DNA from: Lentimonas sp. CC4
Lineage (GTDB): Bacteria > Verrucomicrobiota > Verrucomicrobiia > Opitutales > Coraliomargaritaceae
Assembly (NCBI RefSeq): GCF_902728235.1
Contig: NZ_CACVBO010000001.1
Coordinates: forward strand, 3,868,001-3,932,000
Direction: 5' to 3'
DNA: 64,000 nucleotides
The position numbers and the translations under genes were made by a program. Position 1 is the stretch's first letter. Every line of letters starts with the position of its first letter. A model generated the notes under the pieces. It was not told the origin of the DNA and did no database searches. It saw only the letters and a program-made list of their open reading frames with translations. Of the stretch, positions 36,646 through 45,535 are shown piece by piece.

Positions 36646-37959
36646 ATGAACCCCATTCGCTGGAAACTGCACTGGCAGATATTACTCTCACTGATATTAG
36701 CAGGGCTCTTCGGTGCACTCATCCTGCCTCATTCGGGCGAAGGCTTCAGCGTCGGGGCTCTCACCTTCAGCCAATTCATAGGCAAGCTCTTCATGAACGC
36801 GCTTAAAATGGTGATCGTTCCGCTGATAGTGGCTTCGATCATCAGTGGCATCATGCACCTCGGAGCCGAGAAAGGTGTCGGCCGAATGGGCTTCAAAACG
36901 TTTCTCTACTATACCTGCAGCGGAGCCGCCGCCGTGATTGTCGGAGTGATCGTAGTCAATCTGATCCAACCCGGCAACGTCGATGCAGAAACAGCCACCG
37001 CGATGCTTGGCACTGGAGCAGAGACATCCATCAACCAAGGCCTCATGGCAAAAGTGGAAGGCCGCAGCTCCAGCGACATGTTCGACATCTTCCTACGCAT
37101 GTTTCCGTCCAACATCGTCGATGCAGCCAGCAACAATGGACAACTCCTCGGCGTCATCACCTTTTCCATACTCTTCGGTGCCTTCATCGGCAAGCTGCCG
37201 AAGGAGCAACGCGAGACACAGCTAAAGTTTTGGGAAAGCACTCAGGAAGTGATGCTAAAGTTAACCGACTTCATCATCCGCTTCGCACCGATCGGCGTGT
37301 TTGGCCTCGTGGTGCCAGTCATTTTTGAAACCAACCTCGGTGACCTTTTCGGCACACTCGCATGGTTTTTCGTTACCGTCCTACTGGCCCTCGCGATCCA
37401 CTTCGCGATCAACCTCGCGCTCGTGCTCAAGTTCATCGGCAAGATCAACCCCATCACTCACTATAAGGAGATGATTCCTGTGCTGCTCACCGCATTTTCC
37501 ACGGCCAGCTCATCTGCGACCTTACCACTAACGATCGAGACAGTCGAAGAACGTGCGGGTGTTTCTAAAAAGACCTGCTCCTTCACGCTACCACTCGGTG
37601 CGACTGTCAATATGGATGGCACCGCCCTCTACGAATGCGTCGTCGTGCTCTTCATCGCACAGCTTTACGCATCAACCGGGCAAGTCGCGCTCGGACTCGG
37701 CGATCAGCTACTCGTCGTCTTCCTAGCCCTCACCACCAGTATCGGCGTCGCCGGCATCCCCGCCGCCAGCCTCGTCGCCATCGCCGTCATCCTTCCGGCA
37801 GTCGGCCTCCCGGTCGAAGCCATCGGCGTGGTATGGCTCACCGACCGCATTCTCGACATGTGCCGCACCTCGGTGAATGTGTTTAGCGACACAGTCGGCG
37901 CCGTCGCTATCGCCCGCAGCGAAGGTGAAAGCCCGTATGAGGGAAATACTGAAAGCTGA
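36646..37959 (+). CDS. Dicarboxylate/amino acid:cation symporter (DAACS family)
   Basis: Encodes 437 residues with about eight membrane helices and two re-entrant loops. Family motifs are the serine-rich AFSTASSSATLPLTIE of hairpin 1 and LPLGATVNMDGTALYE in helix 7, with GIPAASLVAIAVIL in hairpin 2. It belongs with GltP/GltT/DctA and imports glutamate, aspartate or C4-dicarboxylates with Na+ or H+. The last codons (GNTES) lie within the left arm of a repeat. Confidence 0.92.
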   Translation: MNPIRWKLHWQILLSLILAGLFGALILPHSGEGFSVGALTFSQFIGKLFMNALKMVIVPLIVASIISGIMHLGAEKGVGRMGFKTFLYYTCSGAAAVIVGVIVVNLIQPGNVDAETATAMLGTGAETSINQGLMAKVEGRSSSDMFDIFLRMFPSNIVDAASNNGQLLGVITFSILFGAFIGKLPKEQRETQLKFWESTQEVMLKLTDFIIRFAPIGVFGLVVPVIFETNLGDLFGTLAWFFVTVLLALAIHFAINLALVLKFIGKINPITHYKEMIPVLLTAFSTASSSATLPLTIETVEERAGVSKKTCSFTLPLGATVNMDGTALYECVVVLFIAQLYASTGQVALGLGDQLLVVFLALTTSIGVAGIPAASLVAIAVILPAVGLPVEAIGVVWLTDRILDMCRTSVNVFSDTVGAVAIARSEGESPYEGNTES

Positions 37960-38032
37960 AATACGGAAATTCTGAAAATTCCCCGAGCGCTTCTGCATTT
38001 CAGACTTTCAGGTTTTCCATTTTTCAGCTTTT
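37942..38032. repeat. Period-7 inverted repeat (family II), TGAAATA/TTTCAGA words
   Basis: The left arm 37942-37979 (GAAATAC, TGAAAGC, TGAAATA, CGGAAAT, TCTGAAA) begins inside the symporter gene and supplies its last codons and stop. The right arm 37995-38032 (ATTTCAG, ACTTTCA, GGTTTTC, CATTTTT, CAGCTTT) is inverted and forms the pyrimidine-rich leader ending 9 bases before the ridA ATG. Confidence 0.7.
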
Positions 38033-38041
38033 CTCCCTCCC

Positions 38042-38500
38042 ATGACTACTGACCAACGCCTCGCCGAACTCGGCATCGAACTACCGATCGCACCTGCACC
38101 AGCGGGCAACTACGTCGCCTGCATGCAAGTCGGTAACCTCCTCTACATTTCTGGCGCAATCTGCCTCGTCAACGGACAGATGACACACACTGGCAAGATC
38201 GGAGAGACCCGCGACATCGCTTACGGCCAAGCCGCCGCACGCGTCTGTGCACTCAATCTGTTGGCAGTCGCCAAAGGGCACCTCGGCGACCTAGATAAGG
38301 TCTCCCGCGTCGTGCAACTCAACGGCTTCGTCAACGGCGTGCCAAGTTTCGCCGACAGTCCAGCCGTGATCAACGGTGCATCCGACACTATGGTCGAAAT
38401 CCTCGGCGACCGCGGCCGCCACACACGTGCAGCCGTCGCAGTGACTGGCCTGCCACTCGACACGACCGTCGAGATTCAAGCGATCTTCGAAGTGGCATAA
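38042..38500 (+). CDS. RidA family protein (enamine/imine deaminase type)
   Basis: Encodes 152 residues. It matches the longer RidA subgroup (YjgF/YER057c/UK114), with APAGNYVACMQVGNLLYISGAI near the start and ILGDRGRHTRAAVAVTGLPLDTTVEIQAIFEV at the end; the substrate-contacting Arg lies in RHTRAAV. RidA proteins hydrolyse reactive enamines made by PLP enzymes. There is no obvious operon partner. Confidence 0.9.
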   Translation: MTTDQRLAELGIELPIAPAPAGNYVACMQVGNLLYISGAICLVNGQMTHTGKIGETRDIAYGQAAARVCALNLLAVAKGHLGDLDKVSRVVQLNGFVNGVPSFADSPAVINGASDTMVEILGDRGRHTRAAVAVTGLPLDTTVEIQAIFEVA

Positions 38501-38645
38501 GCATTCAGTATTTTAGTTTTAAACCGCCAGGAATCCGCAAGGCGGGAAAAACCAGACTGACATCCTACGAGGTTGACCTCAACCCATGGAGTAACTTCGA
38601 TACGCCCATACCCCACGCTGCACCCCTAAATTGTTTACTGTCACT

Positions 38646-39335
38646 ATGAAAGTCCTCTCCTTCGCGATTATCGCACTGCTCGGCCTGCTACAACAGGTGA
38701 ATGCTCAAACCAACGAGACGACTCTCAACACAATGACAGGCGAATCCGCCACTGAACTCGACCTAACGAGCAGCACCGCACCAAGGGAGGTGTCGCCCTT
38801 CTCCGAAGGCACACTGGATCTGCCCGTGATGCGTGAGCGACTCACCATCACCGAAAGCTCTCAAAATCGGCCACTTCTAGGTGAAGATATCGATGAAACT
38901 TACGTTCAGATGATGCAAGACTTCGCGGCGACACACGAAGACAATAAAGTAAGCCCAAGCGCTCAAATTAAAGAGCCTGAGTTAGACCAGCTACTGAGCA
39001 CGCTAATCGTTTTTTTCGTCGAGGCCATCATCACACTCATTGTTCTCAAAATTACATTTCGACTTGGGGAGCATCGCGCCCGCCTGAAGCACATCCTCCC
39101 AATCAGCCTCGTAATTGCCACAGTCGGTGCGCTGCTCCAGCTCCTCTTCGATCTCAGTCCCTTTAACCCGATTCAAGTCAGCCTCAGCTCCATACTCTTA
39201 CTCATGTTGATCCGCTTGGCGACTAACGTGCACGAGTGGGCTGCAGCACTTCAGATTACAATTGCGACACGGCTCATCTCTCTAGGAGTGATGTGGCTGA
39301 CTTTCACGAGCATAATCTTGCTCCTAGGGCTCTAA
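38646..39335 (+). CDS. Hypothetical membrane protein with signal peptide
   Basis: Encodes 229 residues from the ATG at 38646 (a TTG at 38631 is possible). Residues 1-20 are a signal peptide ending VNAQ. Residues 20-115 are polar and probably periplasmic. Residues 120-225 hold three or four membrane helices. No family was recognised. Its stop codon overlaps the stop of the convergent rhomboid gene. Confidence 0.6.
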   Translation: MKVLSFAIIALLGLLQQVNAQTNETTLNTMTGESATELDLTSSTAPREVSPFSEGTLDLPVMRERLTITESSQNRPLLGEDIDETYVQMMQDFAATHEDNKVSPSAQIKEPELDQLLSTLIVFFVEAIITLIVLKITFRLGEHRARLKHILPISLVIATVGALLQLLFDLSPFNPIQVSLSSILLLMLIRLATNVHEWAAALQITIATRLISLGVMWLTFTSIILLLGL

Positions 39336-40741
39336 AGAGAATTGTGATAGGCAGCTTCACGGCAATCGCGCTCGCCCCCGCCGAGACGCCAAAGTAGCCA
39401 AGCAACGAAGCCAACGAATGCGCCCCCGAGGTGCGCCCCGCCAGAGATACTGCTGAGCCCCGCAATCTGCTGACCAGAGATGACAACCTGCATGAGCACC
39501 CAAAGGAAAAATAGCCAAATCGCGCTCATACGAAACCAAAAGGGCTTGATGAACCAAAACATCATCGACAACTGCGTCTTAGGAAAGCGCAACGCATAAA
39601 AGGCAATCACACCAGAGATCCCACCACTCGCCCCCACACAAGGAATCGTCGAACTCGGGTCGAATAAAATATGCACGAAATCCCCAAACAGCGTGGCGAC
39701 CACAATCAATAGAAAGAGCTCCAAACCGCCAAAGCATTTCTCCACATTATCACCAAAGACCACCAGAAAATAAAGATTTCCGAGCAAATGAAGCGGCCCA
39801 ACATGTAAGAAAAATGAAGTCAACCACGTCAGCCCACCAAGACGCCCGAACTCCGCAGGAATCAAGCCATACGCCTGAATGAGAGGCTCTAAATCAAGCA
39901 TCGCCAGCGCACTCACTAGAAAAATACCGCTCGCCAGCGTCCAGGTGAGTAAAGGTCGCTCGTGATTCTTATGATGCCCCGCAGGTTGAGCATCCTCAAC
40001 AGGCATACCAAATAGCGCTGGTATCCAATGCCAAAACTCAGTCGGCCCCTGTCCCCAAGCGCGCGAAGGCTCTGACTCCGCATACACATGCTGATGGGGC
40101 TGCCTACCGCGACGCCGCGTGACCTCAGCGCCAGCATTTGGCGAGCGTCGATGCGACTCCACAGGACGTGCCTTTGATTCGCGATTCTTCACGGCCGATA
40201 CATTGCGACGCACCGGCTGCGACCGAGGCGCAAACTCCCGAAGCGCACGGCTCGGTTTAGACTGCGGCAGCACAGGCGACGAGACGCACTCTTCTTTCAG
40301 CTCAGACCGCGAATGCTCCTCCAATGGAGAAGGCGCATTTCGAACGCGCCGTTTCTGCTCAACCCGCTCGCGCACCGCTGCGCGCAGATCAGCACTCGGT
40401 GCGTGCGCGCGCACTTTCAGATTTGCTAGATCATGCCACTCTCCACCATCCAGCCAGACCGACTGACAATGCGTGCACACATCTACCTCACAATGCCGCC
40501 CCGCCTTAGTCTCAACAGCCACTTCTTTCATACGATTTGAACAACTTGGGCAGGACTGCTTCAACGGCACGTCCCCGCGACGCGCTCGCTGCCACACAGA
40601 GTTCAACGCCTCACGCGGCACAAATTTACGCAGCAGCGACATCGTCACCACACTCCCATCGCAAGCCTGGCAGTGCCAAAACTGACCAAAGGAATTGGTC
40701 GCACGCGCCATCTTAGACTGACATCTGGGACAATTAAGCAT
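39332..40741 (-). CDS. Rhomboid intramembrane protease with N-terminal zinc ribbons
   Basis: Encodes 469 residues. The N-terminal 100 residues carry paired cysteine motifs (CPRC...CQAC and CPSC...CTHC) that look like two zinc ribbons, the second followed by VWLDGGEW as in zf-TFIIB proteins. A charged linker (100-240) leads to the rhomboid core with six helices: HLLGNLYFL, catalytic Ser near 372 in GASGGISG and catalytic His near 437 in GGAHLGG. It would cut membrane proteins within the bilayer. Zinc-ribbon fusions of this kind are unusual and could tether substrates. Confidence 0.88.
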   Translation of the reverse strand: MLNCPRCQSKMARATNSFGQFWHCQACDGSVVTMSLLRKFVPREALNSVWQRARRGDVPLKQSCPSCSNRMKEVAVETKAGRHCEVDVCTHCQSVWLDGGEWHDLANLKVRAHAPSADLRAAVRERVEQKRRVRNAPSPLEEHSRSELKEECVSSPVLPQSKPSRALREFAPRSQPVRRNVSAVKNRESKARPVESHRRSPNAGAEVTRRRGRQPHQHVYAESEPSRAWGQGPTEFWHWIPALFGMPVEDAQPAGHHKNHERPLLTWTLASGIFLVSALAMLDLEPLIQAYGLIPAEFGRLGGLTWLTSFFLHVGPLHLLGNLYFLVVFGDNVEKCFGGLELFLLIVVATLFGDFVHILFDPSSTIPCVGASGGISGVIAFYALRFPKTQLSMMFWFIKPFWFRMSAIWLFFLWVLMQVVISGQQIAGLSSISGGAHLGGAFVGFVAWLLWRLGGGERDCREAAYHNSL

Positions 40742-40938
40742 ATTTTAAAGAAGTTAGTATATAGTTTTCAGAGCGCAAGCTAGAAGAATCATCCCATCCG
40801 ATCAGGAAAACGATAAGATCCCCTATAAATGGCTAGTAACTGTTAAAAATAAGCCAAATCGCCACAGATTCACCCAGAGCCGCCCCTTTGTTTTGACTCG
40901 AACGCATTGACCCCCATAGTCGCCAAGAAATCATAACT

Positions 40939-41916
40939 GTGAGTATTAAGGCAATCATTTGGGGCTCATGTGGCTCCCTTCCGTCTCCCGCATCCTCTGC
41001 TACCATCCGTGGCAAAGTCAAAGCGGCACTTTGGGCTGCACGAGATGAAAATTTCACATCCGAAACACAGGTCGATGCCTTCCTCGATACGCTGCCTCAC
41101 AACATGCGGGGCACCTTTAAAGCCAACACCTCCTGCGTGCAGATCGATGCTGGCACAGAAGACGTTATTCTATGTGATGCGGGCACTGGCATCCGCGATT
41201 ATGCACTCACACTGCCAGCAAACACTCCGCCGAAGACCTACCACATTTTCGTCTCCCACCTACACTGGGATCACATACAAGGCTTCCCCTTTTTCACCCC
41301 CGCCTATGTCCCCGGAAATCGTATCATCTTCCACGGCTTCCACGCGGGAACTGAAGCAGCGCTACGCATGCAAATGGAGGCTCCCTGCTTCCCAGTGCCC
41401 TTCGAGACGATGCAGGCCGAAATCGAGTTCGACATCCGTGAGTCCGGAGCCTCTTTTCAAGTCGGCGATGTCGCGGTCAGCACCATCAAGCAACAGCACC
41501 CTGGCGATTCTTGGGGCTACCGGTTCGAGCAAGACAGCAAGTCAGTCGTCTACTCATCGGACTCCGAACATGGGCCCGAAGCACAAGAGCCCGACTACCC
41601 ATTTGTAGACTTTTTCCGCAACGCCGACGTGCTCATTTTCGACGGACAATACACCTTCCAAGAAGCCACCACTAAAAAGCGTAACTGGGGTCACTCCAAC
41701 CACATCACCGCCGTAGAGCTTGCCGCACGCGCGCAAGTCAAACAGCTTGTAATCTTCCACCACGAACCCTCGCATACGGATCGCGATATCGAGAAGATAA
41801 ACAAAGGCTCCCTTCAATACAGCCGCAGCTACAACCAAAAAATTTACCCAGACAACGAGCCTTTCTTTCCCAAACAAATTGCCATCGCTTATGATGGCCT
41901 CGTGATCGAAGCCTAA
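40939..41916 (+). CDS. Metallo-beta-lactamase fold hydrolase
   Basis: Encodes 325 residues. The metal site HLHWDH is at residues 107-112, with further ligands in SDSEHG and GHSN. The N-terminus (IIWGSCGSLPSP) and the wide spacing resemble the MBL subgroup with phosphodiesterase activity (PhnP/RNase Z-like, cAMP phosphodiesterase class). The start is GTG at 40939. The substrate is unknown. A 3'-5' exonuclease gene follows after 33 bases, possibly co-transcribed. Confidence 0.85.
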   Translation: MSIKAIIWGSCGSLPSPASSATIRGKVKAALWAARDENFTSETQVDAFLDTLPHNMRGTFKANTSCVQIDAGTEDVILCDAGTGIRDYALTLPANTPPKTYHIFVSHLHWDHIQGFPFFTPAYVPGNRIIFHGFHAGTEAALRMQMEAPCFPVPFETMQAEIEFDIRESGASFQVGDVAVSTIKQQHPGDSWGYRFEQDSKSVVYSSDSEHGPEAQEPDYPFVDFFRNADVLIFDGQYTFQEATTKKRNWGHSNHITAVELAARAQVKQLVIFHHEPSHTDRDIEKINKGSLQYSRSYNQKIYPDNEPFFPKQIAIAYDGLVIEA

Positions 41917-41949
41917 AGCGCCGAAGCATCCCCATTAAATCATCCACTG

Positions 41950-42588
41950 ATGATTTTGAATCAGCCCCATTACATGTCAGCAAATAACGAATCGTCTAAA
42001 CCAGAACCACGCAGCATTTCCAAAGCCGAAATCAACGAGCTCCCAATGATCTTCTGGGAAGGTCGTATCGAAGTCCTCAATACCATAGAGGAAATGGCAG
42101 CTGCCGTCGAAAAATTAAAAGACGAGACCATCCTAGGGTTCGACACCGAGACACGCCCCACCTTCAAAAAAGGCGACTACCATCCGCCCGCACTCATACA
42201 GCTAGGCACTCCAGACTGCGTCTATCTCTTTCGTATCAGCTGCACCAAGACACTCGCGCCCGTGCTGCCGATTTTAGAATCCCAAACGATCCTAAAGACC
42301 GGCGTTGCCATCAAAGACGACGTCAAAGAACTGCGTAAGATGGAAGAGTTCAACCCCGGCGGCTTCGTCGAGGTTGCCGATATCACACTCAAGCTCGGTT
42401 ATGAGAATCGAGGCCTCCGCGCCCTAGCGGGACTGCTGATGCAAGGCCGCATTAGTAAAGCCGCACAAGTCTCGAACTGGGCACGTCCCGAGTTAGATAA
42501 GAAGCAAATTCGCTACGCAGCCACCGATGCATGGATCAGCCGCGAGCTCTACGTCCGCGCCATCGCCGAGCGCGACGCATCCGCATAG
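41950..42588 (+). CDS. 3'-5' exonuclease domain protein (RNase D-like, DEDDy)
   Basis: Encodes 212 residues from 41950, or 203 from the ATG at 41983 (the choice is uncertain). The DEDD residues are seen in LGFDTETRP, KTGVAIKDDVKEL and RYAATDAWISREL, with the Tyr of the DEDDy type. It is a single-domain protein without the HRDC domain of RNase D, similar to Werner-type exonuclease domains in bacteria. It probably trims RNA or DNA 3' ends. Confidence 0.87.
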   Translation: MILNQPHYMSANNESSKPEPRSISKAEINELPMIFWEGRIEVLNTIEEMAAAVEKLKDETILGFDTETRPTFKKGDYHPPALIQLGTPDCVYLFRISCTKTLAPVLPILESQTILKTGVAIKDDVKELRKMEEFNPGGFVEVADITLKLGYENRGLRALAGLLMQGRISKAAQVSNWARPELDKKQIRYAATDAWISRELYVRAIAERDASA

Positions 42589-42606
42589 GTAGCATCATAG
42601 TCTAGG

Positions 42607-42711
42607 TCATAATCGTAATTTTATTCATGATCTTAATCCTCTAGCTGAGCCGAAAGGCCTTCTTTCCCACGCTCTGATTATGTTGAAGATTAAGAGTAGG
42701 ATTAAGAGCGT
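42607..42711. repeat. Period-7 inverted repeat (family II), CATAATC/GATTAAG words
   Basis: The left arm 42607-42641 and right arm 42675-42711 are inverted; the right arm reads GATTAAG, AGTAGGA, TTAAGAG. The centre contains GGCCTTCTTT and the outer right flank reads TTAAGAGCGTAGTAG. Both are shared with the element at 57152-57253 (GGCCTTCTAT, TTAAGAGCGTAGCAG). Confidence 0.65.
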
Positions 42712-42796
42712 AGTAGTGCGCTCCTATGCCCCTGACACCTAACATCTAGGATTATTATCCTTCTCAAAGAGACAGCATTCGGCTCTATTCGTCGCC

Positions 42797-43651
42797 ATGC
42801 TCTACCTAGCCATCGTCTCTCTTATATGGGCCTTCTCATTCGGCCTGATCGGCAGCACCTTGTCGGGTGTCGACTCTTACTTCGTCGCCACCTTGCGACT
42901 CGGCTGCGCGACCCTGCTCTTCCTGCCCTTCTTTCGACCTAAAGGACTCGGCAAGCACGATCAGCTCAGACTGCTAGGCTACGGTGCGGTTCAATTCGGT
43001 TTAATGTATGTGTGCTACATCAAAGCCTTTCAATACCTCCCCTCGCACCTCATCGCTCTTTTTACAGTGCTCACCCCTGTCTACGTCGTGCTCATCCATG
43101 ATGCAAGGCAACGGCAATGGACGCCGCGCTACCTCTTTGCAGCCCTGCTCTCCGTCGTTGGTGCTGCGGTTATCAGAGCCAAAGGCACACCCGATGGCGA
43201 CTTCTGGCTCGGCTTCGTTCTGATGCAACTAGCTGGGCTCGTCTTCGCCTATGGCCAAGTCGCGTATCGCGATTGGAAACGCCAACACTCAAAGATCAAA
43301 GACCACCAATGCTTCGCACTCCTCTACATCGGCGGCACGCTTTGTGCCCTCACCTTCAGTCTCACCTTCACTGATTGGGCAGCCCTCGAAGTCAGCACTG
43401 ATCAATGGAAGGCGCTCCTCTATCTCGGCTGCATCGCCTCCGGCCTCGGCTTCTTCCTTTGGAACAAAGGTGCAGCCCTGAGCACCCCCGGCACCCTCGG
43501 CGCGTTCAACAACGCCGTCGTGCCACTCGCCGTGCTCAGTTCCTTATTCGTCTTCGGCGAAATCGAAAATACCAACGCCGAGACCCTCGTGCGCCTAGCC
43601 ATCGGCGCCGCACTGATCGCCACCGCCGTCTACGTCGGCCAACGCAAGTAG
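42797..43651 (+). CDS. EamA/DMT family transporter
   Basis: Encodes 284 residues with ten predicted membrane helices in two EamA repeats (each about 140 residues). The first repeat ends near QYLPSHLIALFTVLTPVYVV and the second near LGAFNNAVVPLAVLSSLFVFGE. This drug/metabolite transporter family exports amino acids or metabolites; the substrate is unknown. Confidence 0.88.
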   Translation: MLYLAIVSLIWAFSFGLIGSTLSGVDSYFVATLRLGCATLLFLPFFRPKGLGKHDQLRLLGYGAVQFGLMYVCYIKAFQYLPSHLIALFTVLTPVYVVLIHDARQRQWTPRYLFAALLSVVGAAVIRAKGTPDGDFWLGFVLMQLAGLVFAYGQVAYRDWKRQHSKIKDHQCFALLYIGGTLCALTFSLTFTDWAALEVSTDQWKALLYLGCIASGLGFFLWNKGAALSTPGTLGAFNNAVVPLAVLSSLFVFGEIENTNAETLVRLAIGAALIATAVYVGQRK

Positions 43652-43684
43652 CGCGACGCTTCAGTGCCTCATCAACGAAGTGAA

Positions 43685-43735
43685 ACAGACATTTCTGCCT
43701 GTCCCGTAGCATCAGTCACAGGCAGAAATGCCTGT
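43685..43735. repeat. Long hairpin, 18-bp arms
   Basis: ACAGACATTTCTGCCTGT (43685-43702) and ACAGGCAGAAATGCCTGT (43718-43735) are inverted with one mismatch. The loop is 15 bases. There is no T-run. It lies between the EamA and helicase genes and looks like a dispersed intergenic repeat. Confidence 0.6.
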
Positions 43736-43836
43736 GTCACAATACTAGGATCCTTCGCGTGCAAAACACAACAGAGCCTCCACGCGCAGCACCTCGCTTG
43801 ACTCCACACACGAAACCACCGATTTTCCGCTCACGC

Positions 43837-44949
43837 ATGAACACATTTAAAACACTTGGACTCCCTGAAAAACGCATCGAGGCACTGGCGCGGCAAAACA
43901 TCACCACGCCCTCCGACATCCAAGTGCAGGCCTACCCGACCTTAAGCAATCAACAGGACGCATGGCTCAGCGCCCCCACCGGCAGCGGCAAAACACTCGC
44001 CTACCTCCTACCCCTGCTCGAACGCATTGACTCCAGCAGCAAAGACCTGCAACTCGCCGTGCTGTCACCCACGCAGGAGCTCGCCGTCCAAATTCACGAG
44101 TGTATTCTCTTGCTCGCAAAGGACTACGAGCCAGCCATCCGCAGCCAACTCTTGATCGGCAACGCCTCCGTCGTGCGCCAAAAAGAAAAGCTCAAGAAGA
44201 AGCCACACGTCATCGTCGGCACCATCGGCCGCATGCTCGAGCTCAACATTCAGCGCAAACTCAAGCTCCACAAATGCCACATGATCGTGATCGACGAGGC
44301 CGACAATATGCTCGCCGACGACAACATCGGCGACGTCGAAGCCTTCCTCAAAACCACGCCACGCGACCAACGCCAAGTGGTGTTCACCTCCGCCACCGAC
44401 AAAGGCGCGGCATTCGAAACCGCGCAATCGATCGGCACCGACGTGCAATGGCACGCCGCCCAGGCGCAACAAGTCGTGCCCACGATTGAGCACAGCTTCA
44501 TCGAAGCGCCCTATCACAACAAAGCACGCGCCCTTCACCATTTCATCAAAACCGCCCGTCCCGAACGCGCCATCGCCTTTGTCCATCGCAACGAGAGCGC
44601 CGAAGAGCTCGGAGCCGACCTAGAACGCAGACACCTACGCATCGCCGTGCTGCATGCTGGCCTGAGTAAATTCGAACGCCAAACCGCGCTTGATGAATTC
44701 CGCAGCGGAAAAATTAAACTGCTCATCGCCTCCGATGTCGCAGCCAGAGGATTAGATATCAAAGGCGTTACCCACATCATTAATGTGGACCTGCCATCCG
44801 ACTCCAACGACTACCTGCACCGCGTCGGACGCACCGCCCGCATGGGCGAAAGTGGGCACGCCATCTCACTTGCCAGCGAAGACGAAATGAAATTGATCCG
44901 CCGCTACGAACGCGACCTCAAGATCTCCGTGAACGAAATCACGCTTTAA
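43837..44949 (+). CDS. DEAD-box RNA helicase
   Basis: Encodes 370 residues from the ATG at 43837; a GTG at 43759 would add 26 residues without helicase similarity. The Q-motif region is TPSDIQVQAYP, motif I APTGSGKT, motif II DEAD in VIDEADNM, motif III TSAT and motif VI HRVGRTARMG. The protein lacks the long C-terminal extensions of CsdA or DbpA, so it is a minimal helicase core for RNA remodelling. A fragment of a paralogue is at 49341-49406. Confidence 0.93.
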   Translation: MNTFKTLGLPEKRIEALARQNITTPSDIQVQAYPTLSNQQDAWLSAPTGSGKTLAYLLPLLERIDSSSKDLQLAVLSPTQELAVQIHECILLLAKDYEPAIRSQLLIGNASVVRQKEKLKKKPHVIVGTIGRMLELNIQRKLKLHKCHMIVIDEADNMLADDNIGDVEAFLKTTPRDQRQVVFTSATDKGAAFETAQSIGTDVQWHAAQAQQVVPTIEHSFIEAPYHNKARALHHFIKTARPERAIAFVHRNESAEELGADLERRHLRIAVLHAGLSKFERQTALDEFRSGKIKLLIASDVAARGLDIKGVTHIINVDLPSDSNDYLHRVGRTARMGESGHAISLASEDEMKLIRRYERDLKISVNEITL

Positions 44950-45295
44950 AAGGGCTCGCATCATAATTTGCGAAAAATGCCGCGGCTTACGCGGACCTGC
45001 TGAATGTGTATAGCTTAGGGAGGGACGGCCTCGGCGCTTGCGCGTTTTACGCTGCCGTCAGCGGAACAAAGCACCAGCACACCGCAAGACGAGGCGGAGC
45101 CTGAGCTTTATCCATAAGTTGTAAATGTGTAAAGTTAGTGGTAAAAAAGCTCCTTCCCTGCGAAGAGAAGGAGCTAAAAGAACCGCTTTCATCGCGAAAA
45201 GAAGAAGATACACACTTATGGATAAAAATCCGGGCGGAGCTCGTCCCTCCCGAATGGGTTAAGCTAGAAATCACAATTCGTGATGCGCAGCAGTA
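44950..45295. other. Intergenic region carrying a nested inverted-repeat element
   Basis: No gene recognised. Most of it is the composite inverted repeat described at 45010-45268. Confidence 0.5.
45010..45268. repeat. Composite nested inverted repeat, about 260 bp
   Basis: Three nested levels are seen. Outer: TAGCTTAGGGAGGGACG near 45011 against CGTCCCTCCC...TAAGCTA ending at 45266. Middle: TTTATCCATAAGT (45107-45119) against its exact complement (45214-45226). Inner: AGCTCCTTC (45148-45156) against GAAGGAGCT (45167-45175). The layout resembles a small non-coding mobile element. No flanking duplication was identified. Confidence 0.5.
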
Positions 45296-45477
45296 TCAAG
45301 CATCAGTCACTTCATCTTTTTTTAAACGCTCATTCAGTCGATACTCAGTCGCGTAGTCTTTCCCGGGCTTCAGCAAGTTCACTAAATCCGCATCACACAG
45401 CTCGCGCAGTGCCGCCAACGTTTCCTTACATTCTGGGTTGTTGATCAGGTTGTTCCTCTCTCCCGGATCCTCTGTAA
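45296..45477 (-). pseudogene. C-terminal remnant of a sulfatase
   Basis: On the minus strand a frame with no start reads ...FITEDPGERNNLINNPECKE and continues to a TGA at 45296-45298. EDPGERNNLINNPE is the typical end segment of S1 sulfatases (compare DPEETRNLVNDPQYAE and DPREQVNLANNPEY in the intact ones here). The 5' part is missing; the terminator of the GH9-like gene lies where it would continue. It appears to be the tail of a lost sulfatase gene. Confidence 0.6.
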
Positions 45478-45512
45478 TAAAAAGCCTCGGCTCAGTAAAG
45501 AACCGAGGCTTT
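45478..45512 (-). terminator. Intrinsic terminator of the GH9-like gene
   Basis: On the minus strand AAGCCTCGG pairs with CCGAGGCTT, followed by a run of five T. Confidence 0.85.
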
Positions 45513-45535
45513 GAAAGAAACGTGTTGAGCTCTGA

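Noticed and set aside
45047-45356. Open frames of 72-75 residues on both strands
   Set aside because: They are products of the nested inverted repeat and lack coding character.
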